Of a DNA stretch of 64,000 bases, positions 36,201-47,209 are shown piece after piece. Below the pieces are notes generated by a model. It did no database searches. It was not told the DNA's origin and saw only the letters and a program-made list of their open reading frames with translations. The DNA is taken from NCBI GenBank assembly GCA_022606135.1, contig JABYQN010000006.1:1798001-1862000 (forward strand). The letters are read 5' to 3'. The stretch comes from Fomes fomentarius. Its lineage: Eukaryota; Basidiomycota; Agaricomycetes; Polyporales; Polyporaceae. The stretch's first letter is position 1. Every line of letters begins with the position of its first letter. Both the position numbers and the translations under genes were made by a program.

Positions 36201-39137
36201 GATTTCCTCTCCTCTCGCCCTCGCTGTGCCCATCGTTGCTTCACATCCCGACGAGCAGCCACCTCCGATGGATCTGAATGAGCCCGCTTCTGGCATGACG
36301 ATCCGGGCAAGACGTTCGCCGCAGAACCTCGAGCCCAAGTTGCTTATTACTCCACCACTATCCCCTATGGTTTCTCCTCAAGATGGCAAGGATACCCGAA
36401 GATCACATCGTAGGCATTCTACCGCTCAGCCTGCCGTCATCAGCCCCACGACGTCCGTGTCCGGTACCCCGCTCTCCCCTCGCCTGCCATCTGTCGCGCC
36501 ACTATCGAGGACAACCCCGACGTCCATCAAGGACTTCGAGATCATCAAGCCTATCTCGAAGGGCGCGTTCGGCTCTGTCTTCTTGGCCAAGAAGAAGGTG
36601 ACCGGGGACTACTTTGCGATCAAGGTCTTGAAGAAGGCAGACATGATTGCAAAGAATCAGATCACGAATGTCAAGGCTGAGCGGATGATCCTCATGAAGC
36701 AGGCGGAGTCACCGTTCGTGGCGAAGCTGTACTTCACGTTCCAGAGCAAGGAGAACCTGTACCTTGTCATGGAGTACCTGAACGGTGGTGACTGCGCGGC
36801 TCTGATCAAGTCACTTGGCTCTCTTCCTGAGGAGTGGACGAGGAACTACATCGCGGAAGTCACTTTGGGCTTGGAATACCTGCACCAACGCGGGATCGTC
36901 CATCGGTAAGTATCGTTGTATGCACGCTTACTCTGGTGGTGCTCACTAGTCTTTGATAGTGATCTGAAGCCCGACAACCTGCTCATTGACCAACATGGTC
37001 ACCTGAAGTTGACGGACTTTGGCCTTAGCAGGATAGGTCTACTTGGTCGTCAAACTCGCGCCCCTCAACTGTTGTCAGACAGAGGCGTCCGTGGTCATGC
37101 TAGAAACAGTGCCAGCTCGAGACCGCCCTCAATTGACTCCGCATATATGGCGTCGTCACCAATGTTCACTGTAGATCTTCAGCCCGGCGGAGGTTCGTAC
37201 TTCAACCCCAGGGCACCATCGCTTCCTCGACCTGGTTCTTCCCCTTATTTGCCACTTACAGATGACCCGAGCGAATCGAGCGGGTCGGAGTCTCTGCCTT
37301 CGGGTTTCTTGTCGTTCCGTCGGAATGGCAACACCAAGCAGCTCTCCGATAGTCCTCTCCAGTCCTTCGCGACCGAACTTGCGAACGACTTGCGCTCGCA
37401 TCCTACCCCTGGTGGTACCCCCCTTGGCGAGCAGAAGGTTGTTGGCACTCCGGACTACCTTGCTCCTGAGACCATTCTTGGATTGCGGGGCGATGACGCC
37501 GCCGTCGACTGGGTAAGTGATAGTAACTCATTCGTGTGATGAATATTGAGATAGCATCACAGTGGGCGCTGGGTGTCATCACCTACGAATTCCTCTACGG
37601 AATTCCGCCGTTCCACGAGGAAACACCAGAAAAGGTCTTTGAGAACATCCTTTCAGGTCACATCGAGTGGCACGAGGATTATGTTGAAGTCTCCCCTGAG
37701 GCCAGGGACTTCATGCAGCGCTTGATGACGCTCGACCCTACCAAGCGTCTCGGAGCCAACGGCGCTGACGAGGTCAAGGCACACCCTTTCTTCGCTGGTA
37801 TCGACTGGGATAAAGTCACTACGACCGAGGCCGCGTTCATTCCTCAGGTCACTGACCCCGAATCCACAGACTACTTTGACCCTCGCGGCGCTGTCCTTCA
37901 GTTGTTCCATGACAGCGACCAACCATCGCTTTCGCAGCAGTTCCCGACGGACAGTCTCAACGCTCCTGGCTCGAGCCCCGACGTTCCTCAGGCAAGTGCT
38001 CCAGTGGCGCTTTCGCGCGAAGCCACTGCGTCGCCGTCAGATGACGACTTTGGCTCGTTCAGCTTCAAGAATTTGCCCGTCCTGAAACAGGCGAACGAGG
38101 ACATGATCCGGAAGATGAAGACTGATCAGCTTGCGCCACTAAGCCATGCCTTGACAGAGCCACCTAATCTCCACTCGAGGCGGCGAAGCATCTCGAACAG
38201 GACTGGGTTGAAGAAACCGACAAGCATCGTCACACCGGTCGACACCTCGAAGGGGCCGTTGCCTACCAACCCTCCGTCGCCTGCTACGTCCACGTCGTCC
38301 ATCTCGTCCTCGGTCTCACGAGGTCCTCCCACACCTGGCAGTGCAGGAAGCCATGCTCGCAAGCCTTCCGAGTTCGGTGCGGTGGAACGTTTCAAGCTGA
38401 GCCACATGGAGGGCGATGTCTCGCGGCGCAACTCTATGCCTAGTCGCTTACGAACAGCCTCGGTATCCACGACTGGGGATGGGTCAGGGTCTGACTCGTG
38501 GTCTGGCGCGGTGCCACATACACCTGGCCAGTTCGAGCTGAACACTCCGCCATCATCTGTGGCCTCGATTGACCTGAAGAGGGCGCCGGATCCGAACGAC
38601 CGTGCGGTTACGTGTCTACTCGCTGAGGACAACCCGATCACTGCAAAGATCATCGAGACACTGCTTATCCGTCTTGGTTGCCGGTGTGTTGTTGTCGCAG
38701 ACGGCTCCGAAGCCATCAGCGTGGCTATGGGTGATATCAGTACGTCAACTCTCCCACGGCATCAGTACGGATTGCTGACCTTCTATTCAAACAGAGTTTG
38801 ACTGTATCCTCATGGATCTGCATATGCCGATTCGTAAGTGCTTCGTGATGCCGTGTTGTGTCGTTTATACTTACTGATCGATCGACTCAACGCAGTTGAC
38901 GGCGAAGGTGCTGCGCGGTATATAAAAATTACCAACAACAAGAACACGACGACACCAATAATTGCTGTCAGCGCGTACAGCGGAATCGAGGTGACGGAAG
39001 CCAAGGAGCTCTTCGCAGCGTACATCGCGAAGCCCGTCCAGAAGGCCGACCTAGTCACTGCTATGCGCCAACTGGGGTTCAAGACGTCCACGGCACAAGG
39101 ACGCGGACAGGGTACAAGGTTGACTTCCGCTCGGTGA
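33232..39137 (+). CDS. RIM15: Rim15-type kinase with PAS-like and receiver domains
   Basis: Greatwall-family kinase that drives quiescence when TORC1 and PKA are low. Six exons (33232-34796, 34854-36905, 36960-37512, 37563-38739, 38795-38833, 38896-39137) total 5,628 bases, 1,875 residues, close to yeast Rim15. In order: a disordered, coiled-coil-rich N terminus; a PAS-like segment (IVMELSLDGDHFIWINYAW); a C2HC finger (CRICECNVPQWYFEKHNETC); a kinase domain with ISKGAFGSVFLAKKK, FAIKVLKK, VHRDLKPDNLL, DFGLSRIG and VGTPDYLAPE. An insert of about 140 residues separates DFG from APE, as in this subfamily. The C terminus is a receiver domain (LLAEDNPITAKIIE, phosphoacceptor Asp in CILMDLHMP, conserved Lys in AKPV). 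ATG 33232 was preferred over codons further up in the leader. Confidence 0.95.
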
Positions 39138-39803
39138 CAATTGATATATATTTTCACGGTTTTCGACGATTTCCACTCCCATTCGATCGCTCTGCCCTCG
39201 CATTATCGTTTCGATTCTCTTTCGTTCTCGTTCATAACTGCTCATGTCCCCGTAACGCCCATTCATCTCTCCAATCCATCTCGGCCCCTCATTACCAACA
39301 CATCATGCATTTCTGTCCACACTCGCAATCTCATCTCCCATACGTCCTACCAACCACGTCCTGCATTCATTGTCTATCGTGCATTGTAAGCCAGACCTAT
39401 TGTGTTATCAAATATCACTCTCGGGATTAGCTGTCTTGCTCTCCAATCGCCGCTCATAACGCGTGTTTGTACGCGCTGTCGGAGGAAACGCGTAGCAAGC
39501 TCGGTGTGGTTTTGTGGCTGGGACAACGGTCGGTAAGGTGCGCGAGGTCTGGACCCTGCGCTACAGCACTAGTTGTAAGGAGTACGCAAGAAAGCGGTGC
39601 GTGCGAGGTGTTGTCGACAAGTGAACATCGTTTGTGACTATCGGCGGGAGGAGTACTGAGCGCCTCGCCCACTTGCAAGGCCGCCAGTGCCAGGCTCTCT
39701 CTCCGCGTTACCAGGCTTTCTCTCAGCCCTCATATCATCGCTGCTTGTACTCCTTGCACTATAGTCCTTTCATTCCTGCCGTCCCTTCTTCTCGCTGGCC
39801 GAC
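39138..39803. other. Intergenic, RIM15 to UIM gene
   Basis: 666 bases with no supported gene. The second half is CT-rich and leads into the next start codon. Confidence 0.5.
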
Positions 39804-42102
39804 ATGGCCGCCCCTAGTCACTGGAGAGAACCTGGTCCGTATCCTCCATACGCCCGACGCCCTGTCTCACCGTCTGTGACACCGCGCTTGCATCCGTACG
39901 CTGCTGCCGCTGCGCCGCAAAGGCATTCATTCTATGGCCAACCAATGCAGGCAGCCCCGATCCCTGGTTTCTACAACCCAGCTCTCCCGCAACCACAACC
40001 CGCGACTCCCCCGAGTGCTGGCGCGCCTCCCGCGTTCCCCCAGCCCAGGATTGGACTTCCTCCGAGCCTAGTGCCAGGCCGCAAGTCCAGCTACACGATT
40101 CCCCGATCGCAATCCAACGACTACTTCTTCCAGAACGGTGTGCATGCCTTTCACACACCCGCGCGACATGCTCAGACTGCACCCGTCCCTCCACTTCCTA
40201 GGAAACCAGACTTTGAGCAGCCGCCTTTGCCTCCCAAACCACCGATCTCCCCTTCCGCTTCAATCCTACCCCCTCACTCTCCACATGAGTTGAATGGCAA
40301 TCCCAGTGCGATCTTCGCGTCCCCGGAGCCCAGTCCTGCACCATCTGCACCTCCATACGCGATGTCTCAGCAGCAGGACGATGCTGTCTTTAACCGCGTC
40401 CTAGAGATTTCTGCGCAGGAATCGCGCAGCCGGCAACGGGGCCCAATGCTTTCCGAGGAAGAGCAGCTAGCTCGCGCCCTCAAAGAGTCACTGAACTACA
40501 GCCCTTCGCCGCCGGTAGCCTCTCCGGACCGTAGGCACTCCGTCATTACATCGTCTCCGGAACAGGGCCCGTCTTCCGCCCCTCCTCATCCAGTTCCAGA
40601 CCTCGATATTTCCGTGCCGTTTGGGAGCGAGAGACGGGGCGAACGGGCGAGTGCGGGATTGTATGCTGCTCGGCAGATCTCTGCGGATGAAGCGCTCGCG
40701 CGCCACCTCGCGGAGGAGGAAGAACGTTTGTTACAGCAAGAGGAGCGACGTCGTGAGGAGGAACAACATCGGGCAGGTCGTCCACAGTCCCATTCACCCG
40801 CCAACGCGAACCTCGCACCTTCAGAATCTGACCCCCTCCCACAGTACGACGAAGCAGTGTCATCACCGCCTACATCGTCTTCGGCGTTTTACAGCTCCTC
40901 TCTCACTGCTCAATTTGGCGCGTCAGATGCGGGCTCATCTCAGCCAGGGTCGCCGTCGCGTGTGCCTTCATTAGGTCGCAGTGTCTCTGCGCAACCCGCT
41001 ACGCCGAAGAGCAGTACGCCGCCCGAGCAGTTCCGACCGCTCGGCCGCTCGCAATCCCTCGGGGAGAGTATTCCGGCAATGAGTTCGTCTTCACTGTCTC
41101 CCAGGTCGCAGGCCCCTCAGACATCTCCGTCTACGTCCACTGCAACGTTGAACTCAATCGAGGAGACGAAATCGATATCACCTTCTGCCGGTGGCGTCGA
41201 AGTCTTGTCCAACACACAATATCTCGATGCTGAATTGCTTGCGGGCTTATGTGAGTAGATGTCCTTCCATGTTGCGGACTGTCACTCACTACAGATACAG
41301 CGATGAATTTCGGCACGCCGCCGATCAGTCCTTCTCTGACGCCGTTCGCGGGCGTGATACCCAATGTCATCGCACTGCCATACGGACGCACACTGCCTTT
41401 CTACATCAAGGCACCAACCTGGCGGAACTTACTCAAGCTCATGGCAAGGTTGAGCGGCACGCGCCTTGAACCCACTATGGAGGCCATTGCAGTAGTCAAG
41501 TCAGAGATGAAATTGCGAATAGTCGTCTCATTTGTCAAGGTTTGTGCACGTCCTTCTTTCTAGATCGCCCATCTTACGTGTGTACTGTGATGCAGGTCCA
41601 TCAGGCGTCAAACGACTGGCATACGGTTCTCTACATGACCATTGACCACCCTGTGCCCCCCAACGCTCCCACAGGGTGGAAATACCGTAACGGCGATACG
41701 AACACCCTCCCATGGTCCTACACGTTGTCACAGCTGCCGGCATCTCTCCGTGACGGCGCGGACGCACCCCTGTCGAAGTACTACACCATCCCAGCTACAA
41801 TGCCGTTCCCCGTTTTGCCGATCAGCTTCCCTACTCTGGCGACATACCTCGCGTCCGCGCTCGAGAGCTCGCGTGACGCGATGCACGACAGCTCCAGCGG
41901 GACGCGGCGTCTGGCCAAGTACGTTGACGAGTTCTACCCCAACGACAGGCCTGCCACTTTGGATGATGATGCGCCCGAGCGTAGGGGCGTGCGGCAGCGC
42001 CTGAAGAATCTGGTGGGGATGGGCAGCAGACCACAACGCGATCGCAACGCGGACGTGTACGAGCTTGTTACGCCATTCATGGCCGATGAGTACGGCCATT
42101 GA
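39804..42102 (+). CDS. Pro-rich protein with ubiquitin-interacting motifs
   Basis: About 700 residues from three exons, the first running to about 41,250. The N terminus is Pro/Ser-rich and disordered (RKPDFEQPPLPPKPPISPS has SH3-type PxxP runs). A helical segment holds the ubiquitin-interacting motif SEEEQLARALKESL, with the expected acidic lead, Ala and Ser. Flanking it are two similar helices, DDAVFNRVLEISAQES and SADEALARHLAEEEERLLQQ, so up to three UIM-like units are possible. A second disordered region follows. The last two exons form a globular domain (PFYIKAPTWRNLLKLMARLS, HTVLYMTIDHPVPPNAPTGW, FYPNDRPATLDDDAPERRGV) that I do not recognise. It may be an adaptor in endocytic or ubiquitin-dependent sorting; this is inference. 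Confidence 0.8.
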
Positions 42103-43071
42103 TGCATCACCCTCGTCTACAACCTGCGCGATATGACTGTTTCGTTGTCGCCGGTGGTTTTCAGGCCGGAGCATTAGTGCAACACTTCCTTTCTTCCTCC
42201 TCGCTTGCTGGATACCATGGGCTCCATAACGTACTCACCACACGTGTCGTCACGACCATCTGTATCCCTACCAATTCTTACACTACTACCCTTCAACCCT
42301 TCGTGACGACTTGTCATAGTCCGCAGTGCACTCGTTGCGAGCTTCCTACCTACAGTGCATATTTATTCGCTTAGACTATATCACTGCGTTAAGTCAGATG
42401 CGCCCATCCATGTTGTCGTGCCATAGTTAAGACCCCGTGTAGCCCATCACATTAACGAGATCATACATCCGTGGTTGACTGTGATGCATCATGGTTGGTG
42501 GAGTGCCACCGTCCATGTGTCGACGACGCATCCAGATCCTTCCGACTTTGACGGTGGACTCAGTGATTCCTCCGATCGGAGCGCGTTGCATGTGCAGAAG
42601 CGACACTTCTGTCGGCCCTGAGCGATGCGGCTCTCGATGACCCACAACCTGTGAAGTGCATGTTGTTCGTGCTGTTTGCAGCCTCACGCTCAAGATCCGA
42701 GCAGACAAGATGCTTGCTTCTCTCAGTCGGCGTAATATCCATGCCGTACCACCACGCAACATCGGTAACCCCGAAGACAGAGAAGTTGTCGAACAGTACC
42801 AGTACCGGTGACCAAGTGCCAGCCTTACCACAGCAGGGTGGTGGGCAAGCGGAGCTCAGACTCCGGGTGTTACACGCCATCATTCACCTGACATTGTGAT
42901 TTCCTGACTTGTTGTGCACCGTGGATGCTGAGGTTAACTCTGAACTGGCCCGAGAATCTTGTTCACCTGCCTGATTGAGATTCGGACCCGAAAACCGTTG
43001 CAGACGCCCATTAATCACAATCAGAGTACCTGCCTGTAGGGCGCTTGTAATACATCGTGTGTCTTGCGGAT
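42103..43071. other. Intergenic, 970 bases
   Basis: No supported gene. Two overlapping minus-strand frames near 42,430-42,880 contain protein-like pieces (DNFSVFGVTDVAWWYGMD and RIWMRRRHMDGGTPPTMMHH). I could not join them with a convincing intron or assign a family. Confidence 0.45.
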
Positions 43072-44419
43072 ATGTTCGCTGATCTCAATGTCCCCGTTCC
43101 TACTCTTTCCAAACAGCAGCTTGGCCAAGCTACGTCGAGGAAAGGCAAAGGAAAACAACAAGAGCCCAATGTATCGATTGTAGCGTTCACGCCAGCGCAA
43201 GTCGCTGCACTCGAGAGCCGCATTGACTTGCTCGTACATTGTCTGTAACGTGTATCTCGACCTCGCCGAGTGAGCCCTGACCGCCGCTTCGTTAGTAGGA
43301 TACACAGTGCTAGCGTTCAACCAGACTGTGGAACGCAAAGTCGACCCGAAGACGTTCGTGAACACGCTTGATTCGCTGTTCGGCCAGCTGCGCAAGAGAC
43401 CCGGAGTGGTGTATTTGAGGAGGCTGACCATCGTGCTGGATGAGGAGAGCGAGAAGGGGTTCGGACTGGTGCGTTCGCATCCTTCTGTGACCGTGCTCGC
43501 GTCTAACCCGCCCTGCGCCCTGCTGCCAGACGAATGGACACGCTGCCCTCTTCGCGCCGTACGACTTGCTTGCACTCGCCCCGACTACCGCCGGCTCGTT
43601 CTCTCTCGCATGTCTCACGCACACGCAACCTACACCGCTCACCACGCACATCATCTCGCTGCCGCTCACCCTGCCCCGCCTTCCCTTCAACCTCAAGCAT
43701 ACGCTTGTGCGCGCCGCCCTGAAGAACGGCGCCGTGTTCGAGATAAACTATGTCGGCGCGCTCGGGGGCGAGGGCGACCCCGCGCTGACCATCCCCAGCG
43801 GGAGCGAGAGCGGGGCAGGGGTGAAGCGGAATTGGTGGGCGGGTGCGAGAGAGGTCGCGCGCGTGACGAAGGGCAAGGGTATCTTGGTGAGCGGCGGAGT
43901 CTTCAACGACGCAGACCTGCGCGCTCCACGCGACGTTGCGAATCTGTAGGTGCTCCATACACGTACAGATAGTGCATTCGAGAAGGAAGGATCTAACGTA
44001 TGCTTTTGCAGCATCACCGTGTTGGGCATATCCCAGGACGTCGCGCACGACGCGTCGACGAAGGTACCGCAATCGTTGGTATTGCGAGCGCGTGCGTCAC
44101 CCTTGGAATGATACCAGTCTGTTACTGACTCAATCGTCCTACAGAAACACGGCGGACATACCGCGCCGTTTTTTCCGAGCCCAAAATCGTGATCCCGGAA
44201 AGCGCAGAATCCGTCGAGCCAGCTGACGGAAGCATGGCTGAGGAGTCCTCAATAATTCAACCAGTTGTTCCTTCAGAACGAGAAAGTTCTGGCCAGACAG
44301 GACCAGCTGAAGGGACAAACGCGAAGAAGAGGCCATTGGAGCAACCGAGGCGAGGCCCTCCGCCAGAGGGAGCCACAAGGAAGAAAACCAAGACCCAAAA
44401 ACAGAAAACTGGACAGTGA
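43072..44419 (+). CDS. RPP1: RNase P/MRP subunit p30
   Basis: PHP-fold protein subunit shared by RNase P and RNase MRP, which process pre-tRNA and pre-rRNA in the nucleus. Five exons (43072-43240, 43296-43468, 43530-43945, 44012-44091, 44145-44419) total 1,113 bases, 370 residues. Family features are the start MFADLNVPVP, LGYTVLAFNQTVERKV across the first intron, FAPYDLLALAP, FNLKHTLVRAALKNGAVFEI, KRNWWAGAREVARVTKG, KGILVSGGV and LRAPRDVANLI. The C terminus is a charged Lys/Arg/Pro-rich tail not needed for the fold. The first intron has an unusual GTCTGT donor, chosen because it restores the conserved GYTVLAFN. Confidence 0.9.
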
Positions 44420-45132
44420 CAAGTATCAGGAGGTCCGTTATCTCCGTTGTATACATACTGTCACCAAGGTAGTGACATGCCGTGGAACAGCTGTGCAGTT
44501 GATTCCTATTGGAGCATATATATGTGATGTCGTCTTGCTGCTAGCCCGTACCACCACTTCAGGAGATAATCCCGACAGGCGGCAAGGAGAATCCGCCCAC
44601 TGCGGGGAAGGGGTGGTTTGAATCATTGTTCAGGGCTCTGACAGTGCTATGCAATTGCACGGTCGTACGAGAGTAGCTGCGCGACATATATAACGCACGA
44701 TCGTATTGGCTGCGGCGGAACTGAGTCGAGATATCCACCCAAGTTCCGAGCGGCTTTCTCACTAAGCGTCTCTCGAGAGGCATGAGACTCTGCGGGAAGC
44801 CCATCTCTGAGAGGTTTGAGTCGGTTTTGAGCCTTTTCGAGCGATTCTGAGCGTTTGATGGAGTGGGATGTCCAACGATTACCCTCGATCTTATCTGATA
44901 GCGCGCAATACTAGTGACCCACTCCGAGTCGGTGCCGCCTGGCTGCGTCAGACAGTTGCCACCGCATGTCCGGAAACCGCACACTTCACTCTCAATCATG
45001 TCCTCCGTCCTATCGTCGGCTCCTAGCAATTATTCCGACTTATTATTTATTGCCCGTCTGCCGCGCTTGCCTCCGTACTTTTGAACGGTCACCATCACCG
45101 CCAGAACTTCGACCAGAATTCTCCCGCTGCCC
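44420..45132. other. Intergenic, 713 bases
   Basis: No supported gene. A minus-strand frame of about 150 codons at 44,559-45,029 lacks a suitable ATG and shows no recognisable family. Confidence 0.45.
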
Positions 45133-46654
45133 ATGAGCACATTTCGCAAACTAAAAGCACTCGCACTCGGTCACAACCTCGACATGAATCAGACCTCCCA
45201 TCAACTACAGGCCGCATCTGTGCCCGTCTCCGAGGCACCGTGCAGGGGATGTGCCGATCCCTGTGACGAAGGTAAGTGCTCCTTGTAACTTTGCATGGCC
45301 CTCTCTCGGAAATTGGAACAAGATCAAACGGACATTCCCAGGCCATGACGAATACCCCAAGTTCGATGTAGACCATGAGACGGAGATGCTCGGGTCGGTA
45401 AAGCCCTACGGCCGTCAGGTACGTCAGCTCCCTCCTCCACACTTGGATCGGGCCATCCTGAACACTCGGCTAGATAGTCATCTCGACCGGCAAGTCAGAC
45501 TGGGTCCGAGAGGTCACAGACGCCAAGGGCACCCTGGCAGCACACATCTCCAGCGTCGATTCTTCCGGTGTCTCGAACGGCGGCGCGAAGGAAAAGGAAA
45601 AGGACAAGGACAAGGCAAAGAAGAATAAAGCATCGGACGACAAGCCCGCGAACGGCGCACCCCCGTCCGCCCATGTCGCCGGCGTGTTCGACGCGGACCC
45701 CACGAAGTACAAGAAGGTCACCATCCTGAACGGCAGCCATCGCACCGTCTCGGACGACCATGCCAAGGAGACCGTCCTCGTCTTCCCAGACTACAAGGTC
45801 GTCACCGAGATCGCGGCCTCTCAGCCCGGCGCGGAGGAGTTGTGGAACCATGCCCTGAGCCCGGCGGTTGGCCTCCACGCCGTCCCTAGGGACACCACAG
45901 AAACCTCCGTCAAGTCGTGGTTCCTCCCCTATTCCTGCGTGATTCTGCTGTGTGCGCATCAGCCTTCTGACTATATGTGTCTCTCCTGCGGCTTCACTCA
46001 TCTTTGCTTGCAGGTTCGCACAAGCGGCGCGACAATAGATGTGCCATCGCCGCCCCAAAGCTGGAGCACTGTGCGTACTAGGCGACCCTTCCCTACCCAT
46101 CGAACGCGGTGTTCTAATCGCACCAACCATTCACATAGCCCTCACCCTCGCCCTGGAGCGCGAAGGCTGGGAAGTGCACCACCAGGTGGAGGACCCCTCC
46201 ATGTCGGGCCCCGCACTCGAAGACGACCCGCACTATCCTCTCTCACGCCCGAAGACACGGAAGCAGAGCTCCGCCGTCGCCTCCAGCACGTCGGCGTCGA
46301 TGCCGAGCACAAGCGCGCGCTCATCCTCTACTCCTCGCACATCGGCGGGCACAAGTACGCGGGGAACGTCATCGTGCGTATCCCGGCATCTCTCCCTTCC
46401 CTCCTGCCCTCACACCCCCATGTCTCCCCCGCTTTGTTCGTGTGGAGGGGGCGACGGCTTGCTGACTTGTGTGCGCTTGTATTGCACAGATCAACACGCC
46501 AAAAGGCACGTCGATATGGTATGGGCGTGTCACGCCGCACGAGGTGGACGCGATCGTGCAGGAGACTATTATCGGAGGCAAGATTCTGCCGGCACTCCTG
46601 CGGGGTGGGATGAACCTGTGCGCTCCTGGACGCAGGTCCCTCAATGATTGGTAG
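45133..46654 (+). CDS. Apd1/Aim32-like sucrase/ferredoxin-like protein, apparent frameshift
   Basis: Thioredoxin-fold [2Fe-2S] protein family (Suc/Fer-like) linked in yeast to redox and metal homeostasis. Exons are 45133-45271, 45342-45418, 45474-45951, 46014-46070, 46139-46373 and one from about 46,492 to 46,654. Motifs: CRGCADPCDEG near the start, GKSDWVREVTD, WFLPYSCVILLCSHKRRDNRC joined across an intron, ALEREGWEVHHQVED, then RALILYSSHIGGHKYAGN with the two His ligands, and YGRVTPHEVDAIVQETII. A Lys/Asp-rich insert lies near 45,590-45,660. The exon starting at 46139 changes reading frame between about 46,195 and 46,235: WEVHHQVED is in one frame and TPEDTEAELRRR in another. No intron of suitable length explains it. 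Confidence 0.8.
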
Positions 46655-47209
46655 CACAGACCGTGCCACGAGTGTTCCATTTAGACGTACCTAATGCAGC
46701 AAATGCAAAATATTGATGATGATGTTGGCGTGCGTCCCAGTGCCAAACCCGGCGTGAAGCCGACTTTGCCCATCGCTCTGGGCAATGAGTAGTGGGAAAG
46801 GTATTGATTGTACTAATACATGGATGAGGTTATTACTACAACGGCCCTACATGCACGGCTATATGGATGCGATGAACTTGTCTATCATACCCTATACGTA
46901 TAGGGCATACTATACGACGGTCTTGGGAATAGGAACTCGCGGTACGCGGTAGAGCCTACACACATCGATAACATAAACACAACTTGTATGGGACGAAAAC
47001 CAAACTGCACGAAACGACACAAAGAGACAGCGGGGACGAATGTGAGTAGAAGGCTGAGGCCTGAGGTCCATAGTGCAGCGTTGGGAGTAAACCCTACGCC
47101 TTCTTCGCAATATACAGGATGCAGCGTTCGAGCGCGGGATGCTTGAGAAACACGATGAGTACTTTAGCCAGAGAACACGGGAGAGACGAGGAGACGGAGA
47201 CGGGCACTA
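46655..47209. other. Convergent spacer, APD1-like / SCH9
   Basis: 555 bases, AT-richer than its neighbours, holding two 3' ends. No gene seen. Confidence 0.5.

Noticed and set aside
42427..42883. Possible minus-strand gene between the UIM gene and RPP30
   Set aside because: Protein-like pieces lie in two frames, but no good donor/acceptor pair joins them and no family is recognisable.
43307..43972. Plus-strand 221-codon frame over RNase P p30
   Set aside because: Its first part is the true second exon, but it then reads through an intron and continues out of frame. The conserved p30 segments are in the other frame.
44559..45029. Minus-strand frame of about 150 codons before the APD1-like gene
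   Set aside because: No ATG near its 5' end and no recognisable composition or motif.
45495..46130. Minus-strand frame of 211 codons antisense to the APD1-like gene
   Set aside because: Low-complexity, no family resemblance, and the opposite strand carries clear motifs with matching splice sites.
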